Part shown: in pieces, positions 1 through 10,834 of the stretch
Position numbering within the stretch: the first letter of the stretch is position 1
How the letters are laid out: each line of letters begins with the position of its first letter
Assembly (NCBI GenBank): GCA_003339415.1
Contig: PDHQ01000033.1
Coordinates: 160,716 to 224,715, forward strand
Reading direction: 5' to 3'
DNA: 64,000 nucleotides
Origin: Ophiocordyceps camponoti-saundersi (nom. inval.)
Taxonomy: Eukaryota; Ascomycota; Sordariomycetes; Hypocreales; Ophiocordycipitaceae
The notes under the pieces: generated by a model
What the model was told of the DNA's origin: nothing
The model's input: the letters and a program-made list of their open reading frames with translations, nothing else
The model's database searches: none
Translations under genes and position numbers: made by a program

Positions 1-1646
1 TTTCTACGTCTTTATAACTTGGAGAGCAGCCAGAAATATAAGCAGCATCTTATTTGATGAGATACACATGTACATTGCGAACTAGGACGAGGCAACTTCA
101 CCTCGGTCTTTGAGCTCGGCTTTCTGTAAGTGGGAAGAGAGGAGACGGGTGAGCTATTTGAATCGATGAAGATGATGATAAAAGGATGATTATGTATAAA
201 GGATATATGTAAGTAGGAAGGTTGTCAGAATGCAACGGTCGTATCGTCGGAAGCAGACCAACAAGAAAGTAAGGTCATCATCGCTCTGACTATCGAGGTG
301 AAGTTCCTAGACCGTCTTACGGATAGAGGTTCACAGATTGTGCATAACACGTGTCATGGATATGCGTGATGCGGGGTAGACATGTCACATAGCTGCAGCC
401 TGCACCTGCACATGCACCTATGAGGTCATATGCACATATAGCGTACAACGAAGCGTGGAATAAGGCTAGGTCGTATGGATAGAGGTACATACATAGCTAA
501 AGCTTACCTCATCGGCCTCTTTTGGTCTGACTCGACGACGGGATGAAAAGAGACAAGCGTGTGTGAGAGGGTGAAAGTGAGTGTGCGAGTGCAGGTGAGA
601 GAGAGTGAGAGAGAGTCTATGTATGTATGTGGGTTGTTTCAAGACCAGAGTCCCCTGTAATTCTAACATAAAAAAATCTGCAGACTACGGAGTGCAGGGG
701 TGGGAAGGGGAAAGGGGTCCGAAACAAGAGCCGAAGAAGAAACAGAAGTTCTTTATAGGCTCAAGACACACATAAAGATATATGAACATGGACATTGCCA
801 CAGCGGAGACGACTAGAAGAGAGAGGGAGAGATGGAGAGAGAGAAAAGACCAGACTGGAGAGGCATTTTCCCCCGTATCCGTGTCCTTGCTTGTTTTGCA
901 TTCTGTGTTGTGTGTGGTGTGGGTTGTGGGCTTAAAACTACCTACTAACCTGCGGATAAAGCCCCGCCCCTACACACACACAGGCACACACAGGCACACA
1001 GGCACACACACAGGCAGCGTCGGTACTCGGAGTCGGTTCTTTTCTTTTTGGTTTACTTTCCCCCTCGTCCCCTTTTCATTTTTCACTCTCCTGATTTCTC
1101 TCCTTCTCCATCTGGTCGAGTCTGATTTCTCCTCGGTTTTGTTGATTTTGTGTATTTTCTTTTGGTCGACTCTACGGAGACAAACGGCGTGACAGAGAGA
1201 GGAAAAATTTGCTTCCGAGGCAGCCGTTCAGGACACAGCCGCACGAGTAAAAACCGTGACTGACTCACTCTCACTCTCACTCTCTCACACACACACACAC
1301 TCTCCCCCCCCGTTTCTTTCTCCTCTCCCCCTTCTCTCTCTCACACACACACCAATCGTCGTCTTCTACCACCACTCACGAAAGCCATATAAACACGTCA
1401 ATCGCCTCGCGTTACTGAACAAAAATTTCACCACCAGCCGGAAAATCACCCTCTGGCACTTCCGTGCCGTCCGACGACTTGTTCTCCCCGCCTCTTACCC
1501 CTAACCCGGAGCTGCCGCATAGGAGGATCCCCGAGGGTCTTCCTCTCGCCGAGGAAGAGTCCCAGAGGCCTCGCCAGTCCGTCGACGGAACACTTGGCGC
1601 CCGCCTGCGCCCCCCATAAACAAAACTCGACTCCAAAGAAAGGATT
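1..1646. other. Non-coding stretch and ODC 5' leader
   Basis: No convincing protein gene was found. Short open frames here are low-complexity and lack plausible exon structure. Bases 970-1010 carry CA-rich repeats, and 1260-1350 carry CT and CA runs that probably belong to the promoter or leader of the downstream ornithine decarboxylase gene. Fungal ODC mRNAs are known to have long leaders, but no transcript evidence is available here. The first few hundred bases could be the 3' region of a gene lying outside the window. Confidence 0.6.
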
Positions 1647-3024
1647 ATGGCAACTGCCCTCGTTGAGTGTCAACCCCCCGTCGTCGTTGTCAATCATGTC
1701 AAACAGCAGACACTCGTGACAGTGGCCCAAGATGCCGCCATGGATGCCAAGCAGCTGATTGGCGAGGCCTTGCACCGGCGCGTGGCCTCGATTAACCACG
1801 ATGAATGTGCGCCTGGCGATGAGGACACGTTTTACGTCGCTGATCTCGGTCACGTCTATCGCCAGCATCTTGGCTGGAAGAAGCATCTGCCTCGGGTCAA
1901 GCCCTTTTTCGGTGAGTTCGGATACGGGAGGTACTTTTTTCTTTCAAATTTCCTGACCATCTTTCCAATCAGCCGTCAAATGCAACCCCGATCCGCAGGT
2001 GCTTCGGCTCCTGGCCGCCCTCGGCACCGGCTTCGACTGCGCCTCCAAGATGGAGATTGAGCAGGTTCTGGGCCTCGGCGTCTCGCCGGACCGCATCATT
2101 TACGCTCAGCCTTGCAAGACGACGTCGTACCTCCGTTTCGTCCGCTCCGCCGGCGTCAAGCAGATGACGTTTGACAACGCCGACGAACTACACAAGGTGG
2201 CCAAGGTCTTCCCCGAGGCCGAGCTGTTCCTGCGGATTGCGACGGACGACCGATCGAGCCTGTGCCGACTCAGCATCAAGTTCGGGGCCGGCATGGAGTC
2301 GACGGCCGACCTCCTGGGACTGGCGAGGGAGCTGGGGCTCAATGTGGTGGGCGTCAGCTTTCACGTCGGTTCCGGTGCGTCGGATCCGCTGGCGTTCTAC
2401 AAGGCAGTGCGCGATGCCCACGTCGTCTTCCAGCAGGGCCGGGCTCTGGGCTTCTCCATGCGCACCCTCGACGTCGGAGGCGGCTTCTGCGGCGACACGT
2501 TTCCGCTCATGGCCGGCACGCTGGCTCAGGCGCTCGACGAGTACTTTCCCGGGAACGACGTCGACATCATGGCCGAGCCGGGCCGTTACTACGTTTCGTC
2601 GGCCTTTACGGTGGCCTGCAACGTCATCGCTCGGCGGGCGGTCGAGGACAACGGCTACATGGTTTACGTCAACGACGGCGTGTACGGCAACTTCTCCAGC
2701 ATCATGTTCGACCACCAGCAGCCGTTGGCGCGAATCCTGCGGACGGAGGGCAAGACGGTCTACGATACGGCCGCGTCGGAGCCGTGCCAGCCGGGGACGG
2801 GGGTCGAATACTCGGTGTGGGGTCCGACGTGCGACGGCATCGACCGCATCAGCGAGAGCGTCAACTTCCGCTCCGTCATCGGCGTCGGTGACTGGCTCTA
2901 CTTTGAGGACATGGGTGCCTACACGCGCTGCTCGGCCACGCAGTTCAACGGCTTCCGCAACGCGCACGACGTGATTTACGTCTGCAGCGAGCCTGGAGCG
3001 AAGGCGTTGATTTCGGATCATTGA
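1647..3024 (+). CDS. SPE1: Ornithine decarboxylase
   Basis: This PLP-dependent enzyme converts ornithine to putrescine, the first committed step of polyamine synthesis in the cytosol. The model has two exons, 1647-1911 and 1973-3024, with a 61-nt intron; joined they give 438 residues, normal for the family. The splice recreates the PLP-lysine motif PFFAVKCNP, with the lysine at about residue 91. Downstream are the glycine loop DVGGGFCG, the phosphate-binding EPGRYYV and the active-site cysteine motif WGPTCDGIDRI (Cys near 375). All key residues are present, so the enzyme should be active. The start is the first ATG in frame with the homologous region. The neighbour eEF1B-beta lies in the same orientation. 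Confidence 0.96.
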
Positions 3025-3696
3025 AGAAAAGGGATCTATTTATTACTATTTGGGATGGAAAAAAAGGTAAAAGGGGAGACGGGTTAGGATGGGTAAGGGT
3101 AAGGCCAAGGCCAAGGGTTAGGGGAAAAGGAAAAAGGGGGGAGGTCTTCTTTGTTTGTTTCTTTAATAGAGGATGCGATTTTGCCGTTGCAATTGATGTT
3201 TGAGTCGTCTTGTTCATTCATGTTGTTTATACATACACCTTGTACGTATTACAGAAATTGTGTATGTACAGACAGATAGACAGACAGACAGACAGACATG
3301 GACGGTGAGGCTGAGGCTGGAAGCTTGGTGATGAGGCTGGAGGAGAGAGAGACGAAGGGGTTCGAAAGGCGGGGGGCCAAGTTGGTCAAAAAAAGTGGCT
3401 GCCTCAGGCCTTCATCAGCGCGGGGTTCTTTCCCAATCCAGTCCAACTGAGAGTGTGTCCAGTCCCTTCCTCGCCTCGCCCCGCCTCCACTTTTTTATTT
3501 TATCCTCCTTTTTTTTTTTCCCACTCTCCAATATTCGAGGTGGGAAAGAAAAAAAAACACGACGAAGCCCTATTTCGTGCGTGACTGTTTTTCTTTGCTT
3601 TCCCCTTCCAACGACGACGGACCTTTTTCTCACTCTCTCACGACGATAGTTTACTTCGGAAGATTCTACTAAGCGGATTATTTACGGTTCTTTAAG
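3025..3696. other. Intergenic spacer, ODC to eEF1B-beta
   Basis: No gene was seen. The stretch holds the ODC 3' region with a purine-rich run near 3050-3150, a short GACA repeat at about 3270-3298 and a pyrimidine-rich promoter with CTCTC runs before the eEF1B-beta start. Confidence 0.6.
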
Positions 3697-4615
3697 ATGG
3701 GTTTTGTCGACTTTCTTTCTGATGCGGGGTTGACGAGTGAGTTTTCTTTTCTTTGCTGGGAGAGAAGAGAAGAGAGAGGAGAGAGGAGAGGGATTGGAGC
3801 GATTGAGGAAGAGGAGAGGCCGAAGATGCAAAAGACGATGCGGAAGAGGATGCAGAAGACGATGCAGAAAACAAAAAGCTAACACATCCCAGTGCTAAAC
3901 AACTGGCTCGTCACCCGCTCCTACATCACAGGCTACGCCCCCTCCCAAGCAGACGTAAGCTGCTACAAAGCCCTAAAGAGCAGCCCAACAGAGGAGAAAT
4001 ATCCCCACGCAGCACGCTGGTACCGCCACATGACCACCTTCGAAGCCGACTTCTCCTCTCTCTCCGGCGACGCAGCTAAGCCCTACACCGTCTACGGCCC
4101 CGACGCCTCATCCCTCACCCTTAACCCCGCCGCTGCCAAGGACGACGACGATGATGTCGATCTTTTTGGGAGCGATGACGAGGAGGATGATGAGGAGGCG
4201 GCGCGCATTAGGGAGGAGCGTTTGGCGGAGTATCGTAAGAAGAAGGAGGCTAAGCCTAAGGTTGCTGCTAAGTCTGTCGTTACCCTCGACGTCAAACCAT
4301 GGGGTAAGTTCACTTCTCCCTCTCTCTCCTCTTCTCATCTCCCCTCCTTTTCTCTCTATAAAAACTAACGGTGGAAAAAAAAAAGACGACGAAACAGACA
4401 TGGCAGCCCTCGAAGCCTCCGTCCGCGGCATCGAAAAAGACGGCCTCGTCTGGGGCGCATCCAAGCTGGTGACAGTCGGCTTCGGAATCAAGAAGCTACA
4501 GATCAACCTCGTAGTCGAAGACGAGAAGATTTCCCTCGACGAGCTGCAGGAGGAGATTCAGGAGTTTGAGGATTACGTCCAGTCTACTGACGTGGCTGCC
4601 ATGCAGAAGCTTTGA
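3697..4615 (+). CDS. EFB1: Translation elongation factor eEF1B beta subunit
   Basis: This is the guanine-nucleotide exchange factor for eEF1A. Exons are 3697-3736, 3893-4303 and 4386-4615, giving 226 residues, typical of fungal EF-1-beta. The first exon encodes only [13 protein letters not shown] and the splice continues as [21 protein letters not shown], a GST-C-like N-terminal domain. A central acidic stretch ([16 protein letters not shown]) follows. The C-terminal exchange domain begins with the hallmark KPWDDETDM, recreated by the second splice, and ends near VAAMQKL. The first intron is relatively long (156 nt) and purine-rich. In S. cerevisiae an EFB1 intron hosts a snoRNA; no box C/D pair is visible here. 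Confidence 0.96.
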
Positions 4616-5048
4616 ACGAAGCCTTTTTTTTTCCTTGTCTTCTGTCTGGTTTCTTTTCGAGAGGGAGAGTCACTTGCTTTGTGCTACATAGAAAAGAGAT
4701 GAGAGCAGATACGAGAATTTCATGACGTTGATGGGTGTGGATGTGCGAGCTGATGATGTGAACCATATGTATAGAGGCTCTCCTCATAAAGTGCAGCTGT
4801 TGGTGTGAAAGTGCAACTCGTGATAAGATCTCATTCTCTCTTTATTTATTTCTGCCAACTCTATCAACAACACCCTGCCAAAACATGTAGCAGAGCACAC
4901 AAACACCCTCCATCCATCTATCAACACGTCTAACAATGCCACCACAGCCAAAGCCAGTAGAGCGGCGCCATCACCCCGTATCATCATCATCTTCTTCTCC
5001 GATTTCACAACCCAGTCCAAGTCTAGCCTCCGAACCCTTCTTCCCCCT
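4616..5048. other. Spacer between convergent eEF1B-beta and RAD16
   Basis: A 433-bp region shared by the two 3' ends. Nothing coding is seen. T-rich sequence after the eEF1B-beta stop probably contains its 3' processing site. Confidence 0.5.
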
Positions 5049-8000
5049 TCACGACCCGCGAAACAAAAACTGCATATCCTGCGGACTAAGCGTCTCCATA
5101 GCCTTGTCGTCGCCGTTAACGGTCGAGTGAATCATACTCGTCTTCTTCTCCTGGATCAGCACCATCCTGCTCTCGACTGAGTCCTCGATGCAGAGCCTGG
5201 TTATCGTGCAGGGGCGGGTCTGGCCTATGCGGTGGCAGCGATCTGCCGACTGCCATTCCGCCGCGGGGTTCCACCACCTGAGATTTTGGTAGTTGGTTAG
5301 TTGGATGATACGTTTGCGTCGTTGGGGAAGAAAGGAGGACAAGCAAGGGGGTAAGAAAAGGGGGTTGATGGTAGGAAAAGGAAAAAAAAAAACTCACGGA
5401 TCGACGATAAACACCCTCGACGCCTCCGTCAGATTTAGCGCCACACCGCCCGCCTTGAGCGAGACGAGAAAACACTCGACGTCAACCTTGTTCATGAAGA
5501 CGTCGATCGAAGCCTGCCTCTGAGCGGGCGTCATGCTCCCGTCCAGCATGACCGTCGTGATGCCCGCCCTCCTGAGCCGCCACTCGATAAGCTGCAGCAT
5601 GGTGGTGAACTGCGAAAAGATGATGGACTTGTGAGACGCGTTGTCCGACCTCAGCTTGTGAAGCTCGTGAACCAGGAGCTCAATCTTTGAAGAAGAGGTC
5701 CAGTTCTCCATCTTGATGCGGTTGATGATGGAGTTCTTCTTCACCACGCCCTCGTCCTGCTCTATGCTCGGCTGCTCCAGGTCAATCGACAGCGGGATGT
5801 GGCACCGGGGACAGTCGGGCTCGGCAGTCGACCCGATGTAGGCGCCGACGCAGGCCCGGCAAAAGTCGTGCTTGCACCGACTTCGCACCGCCTCCTCGGC
5901 CGGCTCGTCGCAGATGCAGCAGACGAGAACATTCTGTCCGCCCTCTGCGTGCTTCTTGAGAATCAGGTCAGGATGATCGGCCACTTGCCGCATCTGCATG
6001 ATCAGTCCAAAGATGTTGGCGTAGTTGTTGAGGAGGACGCCCTGCGCCACGTATGTGTCAAAGTTGCGCTGACCGTTGTTCATGATGCTCTTGGCAAAGT
6101 CGTACTCCTCCTCGCCAAAGAACTGCCGGTCCACGTAAATCTCCTTGACCGGCAGCTCCATCGACTTGGTGTGGTCCTTCTTGAGCCGCCGCAGCATGAT
6201 GCGCTCCGTCATCAGCCGCATCTTTCGGAACGCCTCGCGCCCGGGCCCCATGTTGCCGAACTTCTGGATCGGGTTCAGCAGTTCCTGGTTAAAGACCGAC
6301 ACGTGCTGCATCCCGGCGTGACGGCAGCTCCCGCAGCGACTGTCTTCGTCCATCTTCCACTCCAGTGAGGTGCAAGGGCACTGCTTGCACAGGTAAGACG
6401 CGAACGGCTTCATGTTGAGGAAGCGGATCAGCGAAAAGAACTCGCCAATGCGGTTCTGGAGCGGAGTCCCTGTCAGGCACCAGCGGAAGTTGGTCTTGAG
6501 TGCGAAGCACGCCTTGGCCGTCATCGTCGTCCGCGTCTTGATGCAGTGAGCTTCGTCAAGGATGATGCGATGAAAGTCTATCGAGTGAATCACGCTCTTC
6601 TCCATGTGCATGCCGTCTTTGCGTTTGAAGCCGCGTTCCTGCTTCCGATACATTGACTCGAGACTGTTGTACGACATCATGATAACGTGATACTTCTTCA
6701 GCTCCTTGACCGTGATGCCCTTGGCCTTTTGGTTGGTGCCGTGAAAGACAAACGTCTTGAGCGTGCCGTCCGTGTAGTCTTTGATCTCTGACTGCCACTG
6801 CATCAGTGCAACGGGCGGCACCAGCACCAGCGTCGGCTGCTGGGCAGGAAAGTCGGACATGATGAGAGAGACGGCCTGGATCGTCTTGCCCAGGCCCATC
6901 TCGTCGCCCAACAGACCGCCCTTCCACTCCGTCTTTTCCATCTCCTGCATCCAGGCGAGCCCCTCCAGCTGGAAAGGCTTGAGACGGCGGGAAATTGTCT
7001 GTGGCTGCGAGGCCATGGGAGGCTTCAGGACGGCCGTCTTTTCCAGGTCGGTCCACATGCTGGTGATTTCGGGATGGTGAAACTCGAGCCGAACGCGCTC
7101 TCTCTTGACCCGTTGATCGTTGCGGGAGCGCCTATAGCCTCGACGGCGGGTGGCAATGTGCTCGATAATAGTCGTCTGGTTCAGAGCTGCGTCGAAATCA
7201 CTAGAGTCGGACGACGTTGAGTCGAGATCGTCATCAGACTCGGTGCTTGAGGGGAAGGCTTGTGCGCCGAGCAGAGGACCAGATGGTCGACCAGGCGGTC
7301 GTCTTCTCGTAGCGGACGACGTGGAAGCGGACAAGCCAGCTGCAGGGAGAACCATGAGAGGAGAGTCATCGGAGTCGGACGTCGTGGAGTCGTCGAAGTA
7401 GTCATCAGAGGTGGTGGTGGTGGTGGACAAGCCTTGTAGGCCGGGGAGAGGACCAGGTAGTCGTCTTCTCATCGATAGCGGCTCGAGGTCGCTGTCGGAG
7501 TCTGATGTACCAATCGGAGATTCTGCTTCGTCAATTGAGGGACCACCATCGGATGAAAAGCCTGACCTACCAGCATCTGCAGCTGCAGCCTCAGCGCTTA
7601 GGTCGGTTTTCGCCGACTTGTTTTTTTTGCTTGGCGGAAGCAGCGATGTCGAGGACGAGTGAGGGCTGCTTGGGCGTTTGAGGTTGCGAGTGGATGTCCT
7701 CTTGGCAAACACGGTCGATTGAACATCGTCGTCATCATTTTCAACCAAGTCGGGTCCGTTTGACGAACGAAGTCTGCGGCGTAGAGCCTGCTTAGGCGTT
7801 CCTGAGCGTGACATCGGTGACAGCTGCACTTGGAGAGATGCGGATGACTTGGAAGCGGTGGCCACACTCGGAGTAGGTAATTTGCTAGTCGCGAGGGTAG
7901 AGTAGGACCCAACAGACGATGCATCAGAGGGCGTAGAAACCGATGATACCGGCTCGCTGACGACCGTGATTTCTTGAGCCAAACTATTGCGAGTACGTCG

Positions 8001-8308
8001 GCTGCTTGCGGACGAGGACGAAGCGGTGGCGTTGGCGAGTAAAGAGGCACGCGACGGTCTTCCTCTGGGGCGTTTCACCGGGGTCACCGAATCGTTCACC
8101 GAATTGTTCTGCGAGCTGGAAGCGGGTGATGGCTGAGCCGTGCTTCGCAACGAACTGGAGCGGGTTAAACGTCTGGGTCCATTTTCGATCGCTGCGAGCA
8201 ATGTCAGAAGATGGACAACGGATATGTTTGATATGTGAGATGCATGCCTTGTGAAGCCTCTGATGGGCTGTTCTGACTCTGCAGTGACTGACGTGGGCGT
8301 CGGGGCAT
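5049..8308 (-). CDS. RAD16: RAD16-type SNF2 ATPase with RING finger (GG-NER)
   Basis: This is a SWI/SNF-family translocase that, with Rad7, recognises lesions in non-transcribed chromatin for global-genome nucleotide excision repair. Exons read on the minus strand are 8308-8293, 8191-5398 and 5277-5049, joining to 1,012 residues. Introns are 101 nt (GTCAGT donor, CTGAC branch) and 120 nt. The tiny first exon encodes MPRRP. A Ser/acidic-rich tail of about 400 residues is followed by the helicase core: Walker [15 protein letters not shown]-type box [12 protein letters not shown], a C3HC4 RING ([12 protein letters not shown]...CPRC) inserted between the lobes, and motif VI as [20 protein letters not shown], which is completed by the last splice. 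RAD7 lies divergently next door. Confidence 0.94.
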
Positions 8309-8886
8309 GATGATGAGGACATTCACGATGCCAGGCAGCAAATTGACAGAAAACCAGATGGTGACATGCGAAGGCGTGATGAGTGAAAAAGACGGTTGGA
8401 AAACAACGGATGAAAGAGGGAGCAGTGGTCAAAGAGCGCTCACGGAAGAAGCAAAGAGAGGGAAAAATAGGGGAAGCCGTTTAGGGGGTGGGCGTCAGTT
8501 AGGCGAGCCAGCCATTCAGGGGACGAGGCTGAGAAATTTCGCCACCAGGCTAATCCAGTCGAACCTTTCCCTTCGCGCCGTTGCTCAGCAGAACGAAACA
8601 CGAAAGCACGTGCAGTGGCTAATGGGCCGTTTAGGGGACTAGTGAACACTGTGTTCTCCTGGCCGAGCAGGGGACTCAGGAGACCCCTAGGGGCCCTAAG
8701 CAGTGAGTCACTACAGTGTGGACCTGGCCTCTCGGGCGTTAATTGACGCACGTGACGCCGTGATGTCTGCGCGTCACTGCAAGGCCGCGCACTGGGTCTC
8801 TCCTGAAGGCTTCTTCTCATCGTCTCACGACAGAGGCTTGTTGGGCCTTTGCAATTCCAAACATCCTCCAATCGACATCCTCCAAA
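8309..8886. promoter_or_regulatory. Shared RAD16/RAD7 bidirectional intergenic region
   Basis: 578 bp separate the two divergent NER genes. The stretch includes CACGTG-containing and palindromic sequence around 8735-8785 and a GGGGACTCAGGAGACCCC-like imperfect palindrome near 8672-8690. Open frames on both strands here show no family resemblance. Any regulatory role is inferred from gene arrangement only. Confidence 0.4.
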
Positions 8887-10834
8887 ATGTATGCGTCTCC
8901 TTCTCTGGCTTGCTATCCCTTTCCAGCTGACAATCCCTCTTCACAGGTCTCAGAATCCCGGACAGCGTCGCAACATCACAGGCCCGTAAGTCGCATTACC
9001 TTTCCCTGACTGCTGGCTCTGGGACTGACTCGAAATCTCGCAGGCAATCGGCATTGACAGACTTTCTCGCCGTCAGTTATTCACTCCCGTCCGATGTATC
9101 GTCGAAAGTTACTGACAGTCAAGACAGTCACACAACATCTCCGCTCGTCAGATCAGAGACGACGCAGAACGCCGCCGCCAGGAGGCCGCTGCTCAGGCCG
9201 CTGCTCAGGCTCAGCAGAATGGCCAGGAAGCATCTCAGTCTGTGACCGAGCCTATCCCTGCTCAGAGGCAGAGAAAGGAGAAGGTTAAAGCCAAGAAGGG
9301 GTCCAATAAGCGGAAAAAGCGCGCCCAAGACGACGACGACGACGACGACGAAGACGATGACTACGACGACGGCCTTGCACGAGCCCTAAGCCGTGCTGCA
9401 CATACGCCTCTCCCGGGACAGATGGAAAACTGTCCATTATGCGGAAAGCGATTCACCGTAACGCCCTATTCCCTCGCAGGCCCCGAAGGTGGCCTCCTAT
9501 GCGCTCCTTGCGGAAGGGAGCTCGCCAAGGAGCGCCAAGGTCAGCCAAAGAAGAAGCCTCGGAAGCAGGTCGGTGGCGTCGGCTCGCGTCGAGCCCTGCA
9601 GAGTCGCATTCTCGACGGAGATGTCGGCACCAAGAGCCTCGCCACGTTGTGCGTCCAGACGCTCGCGGGAAACGTCGACATGGCCGACAGCCTGGGCGAC
9701 CTGCCGGACCACCTCATCGACAAGATTGCGAGACTCTTCTCCAAGCGTAGGCTACTGAGGCCCGAGACGTTGCCGCTGTTTGCGCAGCCGACGACGGAGA
9801 CTCTGCGCATCTACGACGGCGCGAGACTCGGTGAGCAAGAGTTTATCAGCATCTTTCAAGTCGCTCCCGGCCTTCGGAGGTTCATGGCTCGTTGCGCCAT
9901 CCAGTTCAAGGACGAGGTGATGGACTACCTCATTTCCCGCGACATCTCCCTCGAGAGCTTCTACCTGCACGGCGCAAATCTCCTGAGCGAGGACAAGTGG
10001 CACGAGTTTCTCGTCCGCAAGGGACAGACACTCCGGGAATTGCAGGTCTACTATACAGACAAGCATTTTGGCGACGAGAGCATCAAGATGGCTGCCAAGT
10101 CTTGTCCCGATCTGCGGCGACTCAAGGTGGAGCACAACCAGAAGGTCACGGACGAGGGCGTCGAGGCCATCGGTCAGATAACTAATCTCGAGCACCTGGG
10201 GCTGCAACTGCAGAACCGCATCTCGTCGGAAGCCATCGTCGAGGCCTTGTCAAAGATTGGACCGAAGCTCATGACGCTGTCTCTGAAGGTGATGGCGGAT
10301 GCTGACGATTCCGTTCTGGCGGCCATTCACACGCACTGCCATGTACTAGAGAAGCTGCGCATCACCGACAGCGAGAAGATGACGGATGCAGGCTTCGTCC
10401 AGCTATTCACGGGGTGGTCGAATCCGCCGCTCAGGTTCGTCGACGTGCAGAAGTGCCGGCACGTCGACTCGAACGAAGCGCGCGACAACAGCAAGAACAT
10501 TGGATTCTGCAGCGGAGCCTTCAAGGCGCTGATGGCGCACTCGGGCAAGAAGCTGGAGAGGCTCAACGTGCACGCCTGTCGCCACATCTCGAGGGATGCC
10601 TTGGAGGAGGTGTTTTCCAAGACGGCCGAATTTCCACAGCTGCAGAAGCTCGAAATCAGCTTCTGCGAGGGGGTGACGGACTTTGTCCTGGGCAGCATCT
10701 TCCGGGCCTGTCCGAAGATTAAGGAGGTAAACGTCTTTGGCTGCATGAAGGTCAGGGAGGTGAGGGTGCCGCGGGGGGTGATTATGGTTGGGGTGCCGAA
10801 TGCGCGAGGGATGATGACTGAGGGGGTAGAGTGA
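8887..10834 (+). CDS. RAD7: RAD7-type leucine-rich-repeat protein (GG-NER)
   Basis: This is the partner of Rad16 in global-genome nucleotide excision repair, a nuclear LRR protein. Exons are 8887-8888, 8947-8985, 9044-9071 and 9128-10834, giving 591 residues. The first intron splits the initiation codon (AT|G): GTATGC donor, CTGAC branch, CACAG acceptor. The spliced N-terminus reads MSQNPGQRRNITGP, then QSALTDFLA and SHNISARQIRDD, as expected for fungal Rad7. A basic/acidic linker is followed by a CxxC...CxxC zinc-binding-like segment (CPLCGKRF and CAPCGREL, about residues 125-150) and then leucine-rich repeats to the end, closing with VFGCMKVREVRVPRGV. Acceptor choice for intron 3 could alternatively add three residues. 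Confidence 0.92.

Noticed and set aside
782..1192. 136-residue frame upstream of ornithine decarboxylase
   Set aside because: Low-complexity His/Thr/Phe sequence from CA and T repeats, with no homologous features.
2188..3021. 277-residue minus-strand frame inside ornithine decarboxylase
   Set aside because: Shadow frame caused by high GC third positions; the plus-strand protein is unequivocal.
3737..3892. Intronic snoRNA in eEF1B-beta (known for the yeast EFB1 intron)
   Set aside because: No box C (RUGAUGA) with box D (CUGA) pair at suitable spacing is visible.
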